Below are positions 35,046 to 47,127 of a DNA stretch of 64,000 bases, piece after piece; positions within the stretch are counted from its first letter, which is position 1; each line of letters starts with the position of its first letter. The stretch is taken from assembly GCA_036346355.1 (NCBI GenBank), contig CM070588.1, forward strand, positions 14,617,914 to 14,681,913, written 5' to 3'. Origin of the DNA: Rhipidocladum racemiflorum (Eukaryota > Streptophyta > Magnoliopsida > Poales > Poaceae). The translations under genes and the position numbers were made by a program. The notes below the pieces were generated by a model that saw only the letters and a program-made list of their open reading frames with translations, was not told the origin of the DNA and searched no databases.

Positions 35046-36888
35046 CTTTCCAAGAAAACTTTTTACAAAAAGAGGGATTTCGCGCAAATGAGTTTAGAAC
35101 TTCGACGCAAGTGTATGAATAGGTTCCTAGGGACACTAGGGACCCATTCACACAGGTTTCGCCAAGTTTCGAGCTCGTTTGCTCAACTTCTCACTTTTTG
35201 ACTAAACGAACCCCGAGAACGACGCGAAAATGGATTTCAACACAAAAACGGTCCAAATCTAGTTTTCGCCGTGGCTAAGGAACCTCTACGGCACCAGGAA
35301 CTTATCTACACTAATTTCTACAAGATCCTAGCTTGATTGACCGACTTTTCCCAAATTCGAACCTTCGAGCTACAAATCTCACCCGAAATCGGCTTTTGGT
35401 TAAAAACCAAACCAAACTCCGATTTCGCCATGAGAATAGGATCTCTATGGCACTAGGGACCCATACGCGTCAAACCCGTGGATTTTGGAACTTCGGAACA
35501 TGAATTCGCTCCGTATACCCAAAATGCACATTTTCGACAAATCGGCTGGAACAACGAATTTGCAACACACGTAATGATTCCATAAGTGCGCTAAGGTCAT
35601 ATACGACCGAAAGCTAGTCTATGAACTCAACGCACGATGATCGAACCTCCAAAACTCGAAAACCCTAATTAGTCCCGAATTTCGATTCTGGACCCGAATC
35701 GAGTTCAAACTCGTTTCTTCCGCGAGAATCGAACTTCACCAGTGTTGGACATATTTGTGAGTCATTTTTCTCAACTTTTTCGGAGCTAGGGTTTCTAAGG
35801 AAATCTCCGAAAAACTCGAAAAAAGACTTTTTAGAACAAATAAATCCAACGAGGAGTAGATCAGGGTTTCCAGAATGAATCAATCGCGCAAAAGAATTCA
35901 TCTAACCCTAATCTAGATATAGCAACATGACAAATCATCGATCTACTACCCAATCTAGGCTTTCTAGGGCCAAACAAGCGAGAAAAAGGGAGAAAAATGA
36001 AAAGAAGAGACTAGGGTTTGCATCAAACCTTAGGGTTTGAGCTCAACTTCGAATCCATTGCTCGATCATCCTCCTAGGGTTCTTGACGAAGCTTCCCCAC
36101 ACCTTGAGGTTGCTCTCCTTGCTCCACACGGGCTCACACCGGCCGGAGAACAGAGAGGCTAGGGTGAGTTCCATCGGAGGAAGAAGAGGGAGGAGGAGAG
36201 AGCAAGAGAGAGAGTGAGAGAGAGCGTATGGGAGAGTGAGGGGAGTGAGGGGGCTCCCCTCTTGATAAATACGAGAGAGGGAGAGAGCTGGGCGACGTGG
36301 AGAAGAAGGATTGGTCGGTGACCCCCAGCTCATGTCGTCGCCACAGCATCGCCCAGGGTGGCCGGTGCCGCTGGCCGTAGTACCGCCAAGGAAATCATGC
36401 AGATTGGCCACGGCACCGGTAAAATTTCTGGATTTTTCTGGCTTTTGCAACGGCGATTGATCAATGTCTTTGGGGACTTTTGGAATAGGTCCAGGGAATC
36501 CTAATGAAGGTTTAGAAACTTAGGTTCGGGCTCTAATCCACACGATTCGAGATTTCACCTGAAATCAATTTCGGCACTGAAACTCTGAGCTAAAGCGACA
36601 TCGCTCGGGAATTGAGTATTTTGACTCGAAGAAAAGTTGGTATAGGTTCGAAGAGCACTAAAGAAGGTTTCGAAGTTATGGTTGCAAGTCTAACTTAACC
36701 GATTTAAAGTTTTTACCAAAATCGAAATCCGAAACTTCAAACGGGAAAAATAATTAACGAAACGACAAAGCACTCTGAAAACAAATAACTCCAAATTTAA
36801 TATCCAGAAATCAAATCTAAGCACAATTAAACACTCAATTGACTTAATTAAGCTTAATTATTCTTAATTACAAATTCGGGGTGTTACA

Positions 36889-36976
36889 GCTGGGGTGCTG
36901 GTGCTCCATCATTGGGGTTCCCAGCTGGGCGAGAACCACTTCCGTTGCCCCCAAGGTTTCCGCGGGTGTTCACCAT
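36889..36976 (-). pseudogene. gag: gag start fragment
   Basis: About 29 codons from MVNTRGN, matching the N-terminus at 2312 and then interrupted. Confidence 0.8.
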
Positions 36977-37261
36977 CTGTCGATTGCTTCAAGGTTTAGA
37001 GATAAGGGGGAAACAAGAATGGGCAAGTAGTAGAGAAACTTATGCGGGGTGGAAGGTGTAACTCAAAATCCAACTTTATTATTTAATAATAACTAAGTAT
37101 GGTTGCTCACAATGCCTAAGGGCCTTGCAACACATACTGCACACTCAACAAGCAATGAAAATCCAAATTTAACTATCACACTGAAGTCTAACGCCTCTAA
37201 GGGTGACTATTTATTCTTAGACGCGACTCGACGAAGGAGTCTCAACTACGAAGCCTAACGC

Positions 37262-38011
37262 TCAGTCATCAATCCAACCTCCACTGCCTCCTTTTGGTGG
37301 GTGCGGCAGCATTGGTGCGAAGCAATCTCCGTGACTAACAACAACTGTGGTTGACGACGCGACGTCCTCTTCTGGCTCTGGCTGCCGCTCAGGCGCGGGC
37401 TGTGGATCTGGCTGCGGCTCCTCGGGATCTGGCTCGTGCAGCTCCAGTACTGGCTCTAGCCCCTGTCCATACAATGCCATCTCCAGCTCATCAATCCTTC
37501 GCAGAAGATGGGACATATATTCGCGAACCTCCTACAGACTCTTCTTCTCTTTCTTGACCTCTTCATGGGCCTTCTGTAGCTCCTGCACCGTGTCATCAAG
37601 TGCATCCTCCTGCGCGACGACGAACCTCGCCAAGTGTGTGACGGTGACATCTTCATCTTGTATCGGCTCCCGCTCGATCCTATTTTCTCGGCGTGGGTGG
37701 TGACGAAACACTGTGCCTTCCAGCTCTCTGGAGTAGGTGCGAGCGATGTGCCTCATAGCTCAGCGTGTCACCTCCTAGATTCCTATCTCAAATGTAGACC
37801 TCCTAGCCGTGAAGTAGCATGGGCGACTGAACTTCGTCTTCTCTCGAGCATACACTGTGATCTTGACGTCCCATGCCTTGACCAATCCAGCATGCACTAT
37901 GGTGGTCCCCTGGTAAAGTGGCCTCTCGAAACCTCCAAGCACCTGTAACATACGCCACAACTCGGCGGCGTAGCCTCCTGCACGCTCGACGTAGTTGTTG
38001 AGCATCTTCAT
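37262..38011 (-). pseudogene. ORF0, second copy, several stops
   Basis: Frame-consistent copy of the 2595-3449 gene, starting MKMLNNYVERAGGYAAELW. In-frame stops lie near 37775-37777 (TAG), near 37757-37759 (TGA) and near 37529-37531 (TAG); at least the second is C-to-T at a CGA codon. The acidic helix and the proline/glutamate-rich tail ending GWIDD are kept. Two copies with the same frame and different stops show that ORF0 was a real gene in this family. Confidence 0.75.
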
Positions 38012-38208
38012 CTGCCAAAGTACTCACGTGAGAACGCAGCAATTTTAAAACCAAGTGAGAAAAAGAGAAATTCATCAAAGGGGGTATGAACAAGAGAAAA
38101 GGGGATAAGTCGAGAGTTCATCAATTATCTTGTCAAGTTTTAACTTTAGAAAATAGGTTTTAACTTCACTACGACCATCCTTTCTAAGGATAGTCCTACA
38201 GTCAGTAT

Positions 38209-38221
38209 GGCTCTGATACCA
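38209..38221 (-). other. primer binding site, iMet type
   Basis: The minus strand reads TGGTATCAGAGCC, four bases inside the LTR. Confidence 0.85.
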
Positions 38222-38225
38222 CCTC

Positions 38226-39700
38226 TGTCGGGACCTGAATTTGCAAATCCGGACCCTCTGTGTATTCAGCACTAGTCCAGGATCACGCTAGTGTACACAG
38301 TCTCAACATCGGTAAATATCACAATCATACACATCGATAGTAATAAAGTACTTTAATTAAAATAACCAAACTGGTTGCTCGACCTTATGGTCAAGTTACA
38401 AGAGTACGCCACAGAGGGCAAAAACATATTAAAGGAAATAATTTGCAGTGGAATGAAAGCATCAACGTGGCGCCATCCAGTATACCATAGGCAACTGACT
38501 GGGCTCGCTCCCTAATTAGACGGTTCCTCCTGAAGTTCTTCCTCCAAAGCTGGCATCGCTTCTTCTTCAACTGGTGTTCTATTGTTGCAAGGGGTGAGTA
38601 CTTGGTACTCAGCAAGTCATGTACAGAATGCAAACTAATATTCTACATGCATGGCTTAGTTCAAAGGATAGGCTAACAGGTACATTTGCAGTAAACAACA
38701 TTTAACAAGTAGCATAAGTAGATTCTAAAACAGTAAAAGTAAAGATAATAACAATAACTTTTCCAGGAGTTAAATAAACATTTCTCCCTTTCCTAATCCA
38801 CATTTCCATCAACGTCATCAGTAAACCCAACAAAACTTTTCAAGTCCAAGTTATTTTCATGAAAGTCTAATCCTTGACTGTAATCCTCGAGCAATGTCCA
38901 ATGCCGTAGACTCGGCTATTCGAATAGGTTGTACACTCTGCAGAAGTTATGCACTTTACCCACAAGATACAGTCAAACACCACAAAGGCGAGTGATCGTA
39001 ACAAAGCCTTTCAGAGACCGCAAACTAAACAAGTGAACCTCTCTGGCTTTTGTCATACACCATCCCTTCCCTTAACAGAGGTGAAGTATGGGACCGACAT
39101 ACCGTTGGACGGGTACCATGCCATAGCCTTGGTACGCTCCCCTTTCAAGCTACACAAAAGGTGTAGTTGACACCTCTAGGTACCACATGTAAGTTATTAG
39201 TAACTTACTCAACAAGGTCCGTCCCATTACAGACATGTGGTTGCACGTTTGACTCAGATCAAAGGCTTGCAAGGTTAAGTCCTTAAAATGGCCAGGGCAA
39301 GACTACCCGAAAAACCAAAACGACATCCCCGGTGCCACTCATGGCCCACCGTATCATTCTTGCCACTTGTCCCAGTCTAAATCTATTTATCAAACCCAGT
39401 TGATTACCATGCACCACGTGCCATCGACAATCACAACACATGATACTTCTCCAAAACAGGTTCAATATCTCATTAAGTCAACATTAACATTTGATTGTCC
39501 AAAATCATGTCATGTGCACGTAGCAGGTCTAAGCAATATACTACGACGGTCTAAGTACCCAATGTTGGCAATTTAGTAATGTCCAACTACATATTCCATA
39601 ACTAGGGTGACAAGGGTTCATGGCACATAATTAAATAACCAAGGTGTCATACTGCAATTTGGCATTTATCTAATTCCCAGAAATAATTAAAACAATTGCT
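38226..39700 (-). repeat. 5' LTR, inner 1475 bp only
   Basis: Begins TGTCGGGACC and follows the 3582-7219 LTR to the position equivalent to about 5040. Contains the hairpin at 38596-38610 and the CTCTGCAGA block near 38930. Confidence 0.9.
38596..38610 (-). other. conserved LTR hairpin
   Basis: GAGTAC-TTG-GTACTC, followed by AGCAAG. Confidence 0.7.
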
Positions 39701-39884
39701 GACAAATACATCTCTTTTTTCTTAAACTTGAACCACACCAACTTCAGCCGACGAGATTATTTTACATATAGTTAAACAGCCGACTTTCCCTGGCCATCCT
39801 TTTTCAATGCTGACAGCTCCTTGATGCCTCAGTCCACTCTTGACCTCTTCCCTCTATTGATTTCCCTTGCATTCTTCATGTCAG

Positions 39885-41711
39885 CTTGAGTACCCGTAAT
39901 AGGACTTTTCAGCTGACTTATGAATTCTACCACCCTTCTGTTTACGCGCGCCAACTCGGCTTTGGGCAAGTGATCCCGTGTTTCCCACTGTTTGATCGGA
40001 TTGAGCCACGAAACAAGGTCACCAACGTCACCGCTGCAGAGCTTATTCTTGAGTTTGCCGATGATCTTCATGTTGTAGATCTGCCTTTTCTCGTGTTAAA
40101 CACGCGTCGGGCAGGTTAATTCACCTCGTGGTGGGCCACTGTGGCGGAATCACTTTTGTCGAAGCAGGCCTTGCATGATGTTATTTCCTCATTCCCTCCC
40201 GATTTTCATGAGCCGACAGAGGCTGCTTCTGGGTCTAGCTCGAGTTATGGTTATACTAACTCATCTTTAGAGGTATTTTGTCCTTGATACGCTTTTATCA
40301 AAAGGTATTTCTGTCGGCTAATCGTATTTTAAATTTTATAGTCCAGCAAAAGGTCAATCCCACCACGCGCATCATCGGCCGACGAGAGGTCCAAACGACA
40401 AAGACCGTCGGCCGCTCTAGCGGGTCTCTCCTCTGGGACTTTTGGCACTAACAGCCCGTCGCTGTCAACCCTTGCTAAGCAGCGTGCAGAGAGTAAGTCT
40501 TTTCGATCAAGATACCCATTTCAACAGCCGATCCTAAAAATACCTGCTTTAGCGGCTAATCTTTGATGCCCGTTATTTCCAGAGAAAAAGAAAAAGGGGG
40601 GCTGCAAGGTTGTCATAAAGCGGTCTCCCAAGCCTGCCGATCGTGACGTGTCATCTTCCCCTGCCGGATCGGCTACTGCGGTTAGCTTTATTCCTCAAAA
40701 ATCCTTTCTTTGTGTCGGCTTTCATTTACACCCTGATGTTGAATCTTGTCTTTTCAGGAAACCCCTTCTGTTCATCTAATTGGTGCTTTAGCCGATACCC
40801 AAGGAACTCCAGCGGCCATGCTTCCCTTATCGGCTCCTTCTCCTGCACTGCCACCCGCTTCCCCGACTGCAAACCCTCTTGCTTCTTCTTCACCGGTACC
40901 ATCGACCGCTGCCCCAGCTGCTCCTGTGGTTCCTCATGCTGAAATCCCGACACTTGAAGCAGATCCTATTGATCTCCTGGGCTTTTCCTTGCATGAACTG
41001 GGCGATCCTAAGATCATGGCCACTACCGATTACCCGGCTGACGTTCAGCAGATCATTGATGCCACTGTAGAGGCATCGGCTGCCGTGACTTCCGCGCCAG
41101 GAATGCAGGAGAGGCTTAATCGCCTTTTCAATGAAGTTATGTAGCCCGAAGCCCGTCTTTTAGCTGATACGCAGCCCCTGAGGACAGCTATGGCCGCGAT
41201 GGAAGCCGACCTGCCTCCAGAAGTCATGAGGGCCCTTTTGGACGTTTGTCACTTGGACGCCCAGAGGGACACAGTTGCAGCTGCCAAGGAAAGAATCGCC
41301 CATCGTGCTGCGCAGCAAGCCGATCAGGATACCTTGGATAGATTGGTGGCTGATGCGAAGGCCAAGAAACAACAGTACGACCAAGGTATTTCTGACTTTA
41401 AATCGGCTAAGATGAAGCAGAAAGATTTGGAATCTACGAAGAAGTCTCTGGAAGAGCAGTTGGCCAAAGTGACTCAACAACTGGCTGATCTCCAAACATC
41501 CCTCTCCACATCGGCTTCATCTTTGTCAGCGCAGAAACACACCCTAGGTGACATGGTGGCAGCGGTGAAGAGTCAATTGGCTAAGATAAAGGTGATCCCC
41601 GGGAGCGCGATTGACGATAGGCGTATTGTTGATAATGTTCAGGACATCATTGCCAAAGCTGCGGGGGCTTTATCGGGTCTAGGAGCTCGTTTGCCCGGAT
41701 CAGGGCTATAA
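39885..41711 (+). pseudogene. antisense gene of the Tat element, four exons, two stops
   Basis: Exons inferred at 39885-40272, 40342-40492, 40583-40680 and 40758-41711. The introns (69, 90 and 77 bp) start GTATTT, GTAAGT and GTTAGC, end AG after T-rich tracts, and the first two hold CTAAT. Splicing keeps one frame throughout; only TAA 40117-40119 and TAG 41142-41144 interrupt it. Exon 1 (TYEFYHPSVYARQLGFGQ) resembles plant-mobile-domain-type proteins; exons 2-3 are basic; exon 4 is proline/alanine-rich, then a long coiled coil (about 41200-41600). It begins after a T-rich CAG at 39882-39884, so earlier exons may be lost with the 3' end of the element. Converges on pol, with stops 146 bp apart. 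Antisense ORFs are known in Tat elements; function unknown. Confidence 0.65.
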
Positions 41712-41857
41712 TTTTTTAAACGATGTCTTGTCGTTCGTGGTGGAACATTCGTCTTAGACTTGTGATTTTGGATGGTTGGATGCAACAATTTCATTATCGG
41801 CTTAGGAAGCCGATTGTTTTAATGTTTATGTTCCTTCGGTGATGCGATTGGTTATGT

Positions 41858-42946
41858 TTATGCTCCGACCCAAACGCTAGGGTAGTATGTCTTCAAATAT
41901 TTTCCATTGATTGCTTTAGGCAGTACTAATCCATCCAAGGTTTCAAGTATGTATGAGTTTCCGTCAATCGGTCGATTTATTTTATAAGGCCCTTCCCATG
42001 TTGGAGACCATTTGCCAAATCGATTATCTTTTGAACCGATCGGCAGTATAGTTTTCCAGACTAAATCGGCTTGACTAAAGGACTTCGGTACAACCTTCTC
42101 ATTATATGACCTGCAACCCTTTCCTTGTTTCTCTTAAGCCGATCTAATGTAATTAACCTTAATTCGGTCAAATCATCTAGGTTGTCCAGCATTGCCTGCT
42201 TGTATTCATCGGTCGGCAATTTCTCTTGCTTAGATAGCCTTACCGAGCCGATGTTGATTTCCACAGGCAAAACAGCTTCTTGTCCATACTCTATCTGAAA
42301 GGGTGATAGTTTAGTCGACCCATGATGAGATAGCCGATAAGCCCATAAAGCCTCTGATAATGTTGAATGCCATTTTCTTGGTTTTTCCTCGATTTTTCTT
42401 TTTATCAGTTTTATCAATGTCTTGTTCGAGGACATGAACACCGTCCCTTGATTAGTAGTGATCGTCTGTGGGATTCCAAACCGATGGACGATGTGTTCAT
42501 TTACAAAGTCGATTAGTTCCTTACTAGTAACTTTCTTGAGCGGTACAGCTTCAACCTATTTTGAAAAATAGTCTGTGGCTGCAAGGATAAACTTATGGCC
42601 CTTACTAGATGCTGGGAATATCTGGCCGATGATGTCTATACCCCATCCTCTGAACGGCCAAGGTTTGATAATCAGGTATAAAGCCGATGCTGGTGCTGTT
42701 TGTACGTTGCCAAACTTTTGACAAGTTTGACATCTCTTGTAGTACTTAAAGCAATCTTCCAACATTGTTGACCAAAAGTACCCTGTACGTCTCAGCATCC
42801 ACTTCATTTTGTGGGCCGACTGGTGTGATCCATAGATTCCCTCGTGGACTTCTCCCATTGCTACCTTGGCTTCTTCTGTTCCCAAGCATCTTAACAACAA
42901 ACCCTCCATGGTTCGAAAATATAACACATTGTCCAAAAGAACATAC
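41858..42946 (-). pseudogene. integrase with core deletion
   Basis: Zinc-binding part HEGIYGSHQSAHKMK ... CQTCQKFG (about 42710-42850), then the first core aspartate in GWGIDIIGQI. A stop (TAG, 42556-42558) follows. The second catalytic region reads TTNQGTVF, with N where D is expected. About 30 residues, including the usual QANGQAE segment with the catalytic Glu, are missing before NKTLIKLIKRK. The tail (SKDNRFGKWSPTWEGPY region) lies in another frame and ends at TAA 41858-41860. A frameshift near 42945 separates it from the RNase H part. It cannot be catalytically active. Confidence 0.85.
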
Positions 42947-43500
42947 TTAAGTGCTTTGTTTTACTTTCCGCTCAGTCGGCTTAGAAGGATCTAGCAAATA
43001 ATCCCTTATTTCGGTTCTCCAGTCGACAGGATAAACACACATGATCGGCCAATCGCCCAGCTCGATTGTTTCCTGTCGGTTTTTATTCCTATAACCTGAC
43101 GCACATTGTGCCAGTAGGTTTGCCTTGTCATTGGCTTCTCTAGGGATATGTTCTATGGAGAATGTTGTAAACGTTTCAATAATCTGGAGGCATTGATGCA
43201 AATATTGAGCTAGCGTATCGTCGTTGCATCGGAATTCTCCTTTGACCTGCTGCACAACCAACAATGAATCTCCGAAGGCTTCGGCGTCTTTTACCCCAAT
43301 GTTGTCCAGCAATTGCAGCCCTCTTAATAGTGCTTCATATTCTGCTTGATTGTTAGAACATCAGCCATTTAGCTGATACATGAACTCAAAGTTTTGTTTC
43401 TTTGGTGAAACCAAAATTATACCGATGCCTTCTCCCTCTTGGCAAACAGATCCGTCAAAGTAGAATTGCCAAGGAGTCACATTGGCTGTCCCGGCTAACG
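42947..43500 (-). pseudogene. second (additional) RNase H domain
   Basis: Begins FYFDGSVCQEGEGIG (catalytic Asp kept), a TAG at 43361-43363, then NNQAEYEALLRGL (catalytic Glu), GDSLLVVQQVKG (Asp) and HIPREANDKANLLA. This archaeal/plant-like RNase H, placed after the normal one, defines Tat-lineage elements. It ends at 42947 by frameshift. Confidence 0.85.
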
Positions 43501-45063
43501 TAACATTCCCTGTAATGAAATCGGCTATGGCTTGTCCTTTCACAGATTTAGCCGATTCGTATGTCAAGTCGAACTCGGTTAAAGCATACGCCCATTTACC
43601 AAGTCGACCTCGCAAAATCGGTGCGGATAGAATGTATTTAACTACGTCGGTCTTGCAGACTATAATGCATTTTGGTGCCAAAATATAATGCCTTAACTTG
43701 GTGCAAGCAAAGTATAAAGACAAACATAATCTTTCCACCTGGGGGTACCTGGTCTCTTCGTCCAAGAGACGTCGGCTTAAGTAGAATATGGCTCGTTCCT
43801 TCCCATCGGCTTCCTGTGTTAGAACCGCCCCTACTGTATCTCCTTCAGCCGATATATATAGTTTAAAAGGTATACCATGCTTCGGTGCGGCTAATACTGG
43901 CGGGCTCATCAGATAACTTTTCACATCATCGAAGGCCTTTTGTTGATCGGCTCCCCACTTAAACTCTTGGTCGTCTTTTATCTTCAGTAGTGGTGCAAAG
44001 GCCCGAATCCGCCCGGACAAATTTGAAATGAAGCGTCGCAAGTAATTGATTTTGCCTATCAATACTTGTAACTCCTTTTTATTTGTCGGCGGCTTAGTAT
44101 CGGCTATAGCTTTCACTTTTGCTTGGTTTACTTCAATCCCTTTTTCGTGTACTGTAAACCCAAGGAATTGTCCAGCCGATACTCCAAAAGCGCATTTGAG
44201 CGGGTTCATTTTTAACCCGTGTGCCCGTGTATTTTCGAACATTTTCTCCAAATCGGCTAAGTGTTGCCAATCCTCTTTGGACTTTACTACCACATCGTCA
44301 ATGTAGATTTCCACAGTATTGTCGATTAAATTATGGAAAATATGGTTCATAGCACGTTGATAAGTGGCACCGGCATTTTTTAAACCGAACGTCATAACAG
44401 TCCATTCGTATAGCCCTAAAGCCCTCGGGCATCTGAAGGCTGTTTTGGGTATATCGGCTTCTGCCATGAATATTTGATTATATCCGGCATTTCCATCCAA
44501 AAAACTTATGATTCTATTCCCGGATGTAGCATCGATAAGAATATCGGCTATAGGCATCAGATATTCATCTTTTGGTGTGGCTTTGTTTAAATCTCTAAAG
44601 TCGACACATACCCGAAGTTTGCCGTTTTTCTTCCTTACAGGAACGATATTCGAGACCCACTCAGCATATCGGCAAGGTCGGATAAACTTGGCCTCTAGCA
44701 ATCGTCCTACTTCTTCCTTTATAGCATCATATAATGTAGGATTAAATCGTCTAGGATACTGTTTAAATGGCCGATATCTAGGTTTTATGGGTAGCCGATG
44801 TTCAACCAACTGTCGGCTTAAACCTGGCATTTCATAGTATTCCCATGCAAAGGAATCCCTATATTTTCTGAGTATTTCGACCAACTTTGCTTTGTAATTG
44901 GGTTCTAATTTAGCACTTACAAATGTTGGTCATTTCCTATCACCTTCTCCAATGTTGATTTCTTTAAGCAAATCGGCAGAGGTAAATCCTAACCCTTTCC
45001 TTTCTTCTTCGAAGTCTTCGACGGCTTCCTCGTATTCTTCTTGCCGATAGCTTCTTACCATCT
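43501..45063 (-). pseudogene. reverse transcriptase and RNase H
   Basis: Upstream part from 45063, stop TGA near 44931-44933, then about 460 open codons from 44884. RT blocks: CRYAEWVSNIVPVRKKNGK, CVDFRDLNKATPKDEYLMP, then FGLKNAGATYQRAMN and catalytic YIDDVVVKS (about 44280-44310). The connection and first RNase H follow (KLYISAEGDTVGAVLTQE, FYLSRRLLDEETRY). The polymerase core looks intact. The segment upstream of 45063 continues, after the solo LTR, at 47128. Confidence 0.9.
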
Positions 45064-45068
45064 TCTGT

Positions 45069-47122
45069 TGTAACACCCTACAAATCTAAACTGTCGTACA
45101 AGAAAATTTCGACAGCATCTCCCCTAAAATTAGGACAAAACGGAAGCGACAACAAGATTCATAATAAACATTACAAACAGGAATAACATAAAAGCATCAA
45201 TACTAGAGATAACAAGTCTAAATCAACCAGAAAACAAACATAAATGTAAAACAGCTCCAAAGAGGACATCAACAGGTCTATGATTAATAAAATTTCAGCA
45301 AGCTAATGAATTATTAAATGCACTAGTCCATGTGATTCGTGATGACCCCGGAGGGTTGATTGTGCTACTAAACCCACCCTTCAAGCTTACGACTCGCGAG
45401 AACTACCTGAAAACAACAAAATAACAAGGGGTGAGATTGGGTAATCTCAGCAAGCGGAACAACTTCTAACAAATAACACAGCCACAAGAAACTAGCATAC
45501 CAAATTCCTCATGTCCAATACCACATTACAGAGTCCACACAACCTCAGAGAATGCATATGATTGTGCACATGCTTATGCCATGATCCTCCTCACCGTGCC
45601 CTTTCTCAGAACACACGGTGTTGTATCTGCACGGTCGCCGCAAGACAAGGCGTCGACAAACTTCCAATGCATGATTATGCAGTTAATGCTTCATGCATAA
45701 ATACATTCATAACTTCCCACTCTGAATTCACATGCTTGCATACCATCAAATAACATGGATAAAATGCGAACATCATTGAGATAGAATATCTCAACAATTC
45801 ATCTTGCAGACAACATCTTTCTTCATTCTTACTCATGATTCAAAAGCCAAACAACCACATCACAATGCAGGATAGGATATTGCAATCTCATAAACAAGTA
45901 GTTAAACCATGTAGGTGTGCTGCAATTAAGGTTTATATTGAAGACGAAACAAATAGCGAGTTATAGTTTAGCAAGACCGCTACTTCCACTTGCCTTTACC
46001 AATGTGGATGATTTAACCTAGTTGCGTCCAGAAGGGGCACCACCTGAACAAGCATTCTTTCAGTATATAATAACATCACAATTGATCACACAATTCAAAC
46101 ACGCGTTTCCTACAACCCGTTCCCCTTTTAAAACACCGAAACCCCGATCTGTCCGGATCAAACAGCAGCACCCTCTCTTCACAATTTCGTATCTTTTTTT
46201 ATACAGATCATAAAAATATAAAAAAATTACAGGAGCTAGATATTGACGGTATCTACAACTTTCATGAAGATCATAAATTTTAATTCCATTGTTAATTATG
46301 CCTAAACAGACGTCCAACACAGTAGACGAAATCTGTTTCCAGATTCTGTTCGTCAACTTCCAACAGCTATAAATCCCAGACCGTCGTCCCAAAAATTCTG
46401 AAAAAATTACAGTAGCTAGATCTCGACGTTATCTACAACTTTATAGTTATAGGTTTTGGCAGGAAAAATCGTGTAGGTTACGTAAAACATGAAACAATCC
46501 GCGCTGCACAATCTCCCCTTCCAAAAACAGCACCACGTGAACATCTACCCTTCTCCCCCATCAAGATCCATCCAAACCACTCACCACCAGATCTAATACA
46601 CTCCTAATCCCTAGGTAGAACAGGGGTAAAAGATTGGGAATTTTACCTTGAATTCCCCCTTGCGAACCCACGAAGAACACGCGACGATCCCCGGAGCGGA
46701 AATCTGTTCGTCCTCCTCGCCTCCACGGATCCTCTTCTCATTTTCTCCTTCGCGTTTCGCGGTGGATCTTGAGCCACCACGCAAGGGGAGGAAGAGGTAG
46801 AGTGGGGCGGCTGCTAGGGGGAGAGGGGGAGGCGCCCTAGGGTTTGGGGTGGGGTGGCCGGTCACATGGGGAGGCGCCACCCCTTTAGGGGGAGGTGGGC
46901 CGGCCCACTTAGGGCGTGGGGAGGGGGAGGTGGGAGAAGAATTCCCGGCCCAGGCCCAAGTTTTCCTCGGCCCACTGTTTCTAGCCCGAATACTCCAAAT
47001 TTAATATTAATACGCTGCATAAACTTCAATTATTTAATTCCCCAACAATTTCCCTCATTCCTCCCGAAACAAAACCAGGAAAAAGGAACCCTAGAATCGC
47101 TCTGACGCTCTAAGGCATCACA
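45069..47122 (-). mobile_element. solo LTR, LTR3-related, inside pol
   Basis: 2054 bp, sense start TGTGATGCC (47122), sense end GGGTGTTACA (45069). Flanks TCTGT (45064-45068) and CCTGT (47123-47127) differ by one base, consistent with an aged duplication. Landmarks shared with LTR3: the GGAGATGCTG/CAGCATCTCC block (45100-45120) and the hairpin at 45433-45448. A CACCGTG/CACGGTG hairpin (45592-45620) lies where LTR3 has its double hairpin. Confidence 0.85.
45433..45448 (-). other. conserved LTR hairpin with changed stem
   Basis: GAGATT-GGGT-AATCTC followed by AGCAAG: same frame of flanking bases as the GAGTAC hairpins, but three stem pairs differ and remain paired. Confidence 0.7.
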
Positions 47123-47127
47123 CCTGT

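Larger units (their letters stand above)
22500..36888 (-). mobile_element. chromovirus deletion derivative with long LTRs
   Basis: 5' LTR 31855-36888 (about 5.0 kb), PBS 31838-31849, internal region 28604-31837 (about 3.2 kb), 3' LTR from 28603 leftwards, truncated near 22500 and interrupted by a Tekay LTR at 23209-26625. The internal region keeps an ORF0-like gene, the gag knuckle, traces of protease and the RT linker, and a chromodomain remnant, but RT core, RNase H and integrase are absent, so it is non-autonomous. Inserted in the gag start of the element at 36889-39700. With its 3' end lost, no target duplication can be tested. Confidence 0.8.
31855..36888 (-). repeat. 5' LTR of the deletion derivative, about 5.0 kb
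   Basis: Element sense: TGTAACACCCC at 36888, ending GCCCCCATA at 31855 (the solo LTR at 55150 has CCCCCACA). Contains an AT-rich TATTTATC box near 36262-36275 (possible promoter), CGGTAGTACCG words at 34200-35045, a 64 bp direct repeat (33037-33100 and 33356-33419, one mismatch), an AACCAAACC-rich stretch (33425-33680), the CTCTGCAGAG block (32870-32895) and the hairpin at 32403-32420. Confidence 0.85.
36889..39700 (-). mobile_element. second Tekay-type element, truncated at both ends
   Basis: Holds the gag start (ATG 36974-36976; frame cut at 36889 by the insertion of the deletion derivative), ORF0, primer site (38209-38221) and the first 1475 bp of a 5' LTR (38226-39700). Closely related to 1-7219 in all these parts. 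The LTR stops abruptly at 39700, where Tat-type sequence begins. Confidence 0.85.

Noticed and set aside
40746..40757. ATG at 40746 as start of the antisense gene
   Set aside because: It lies in the acceptor tract of intron 3; the exon model reads continuously from upstream and joins at 40758.
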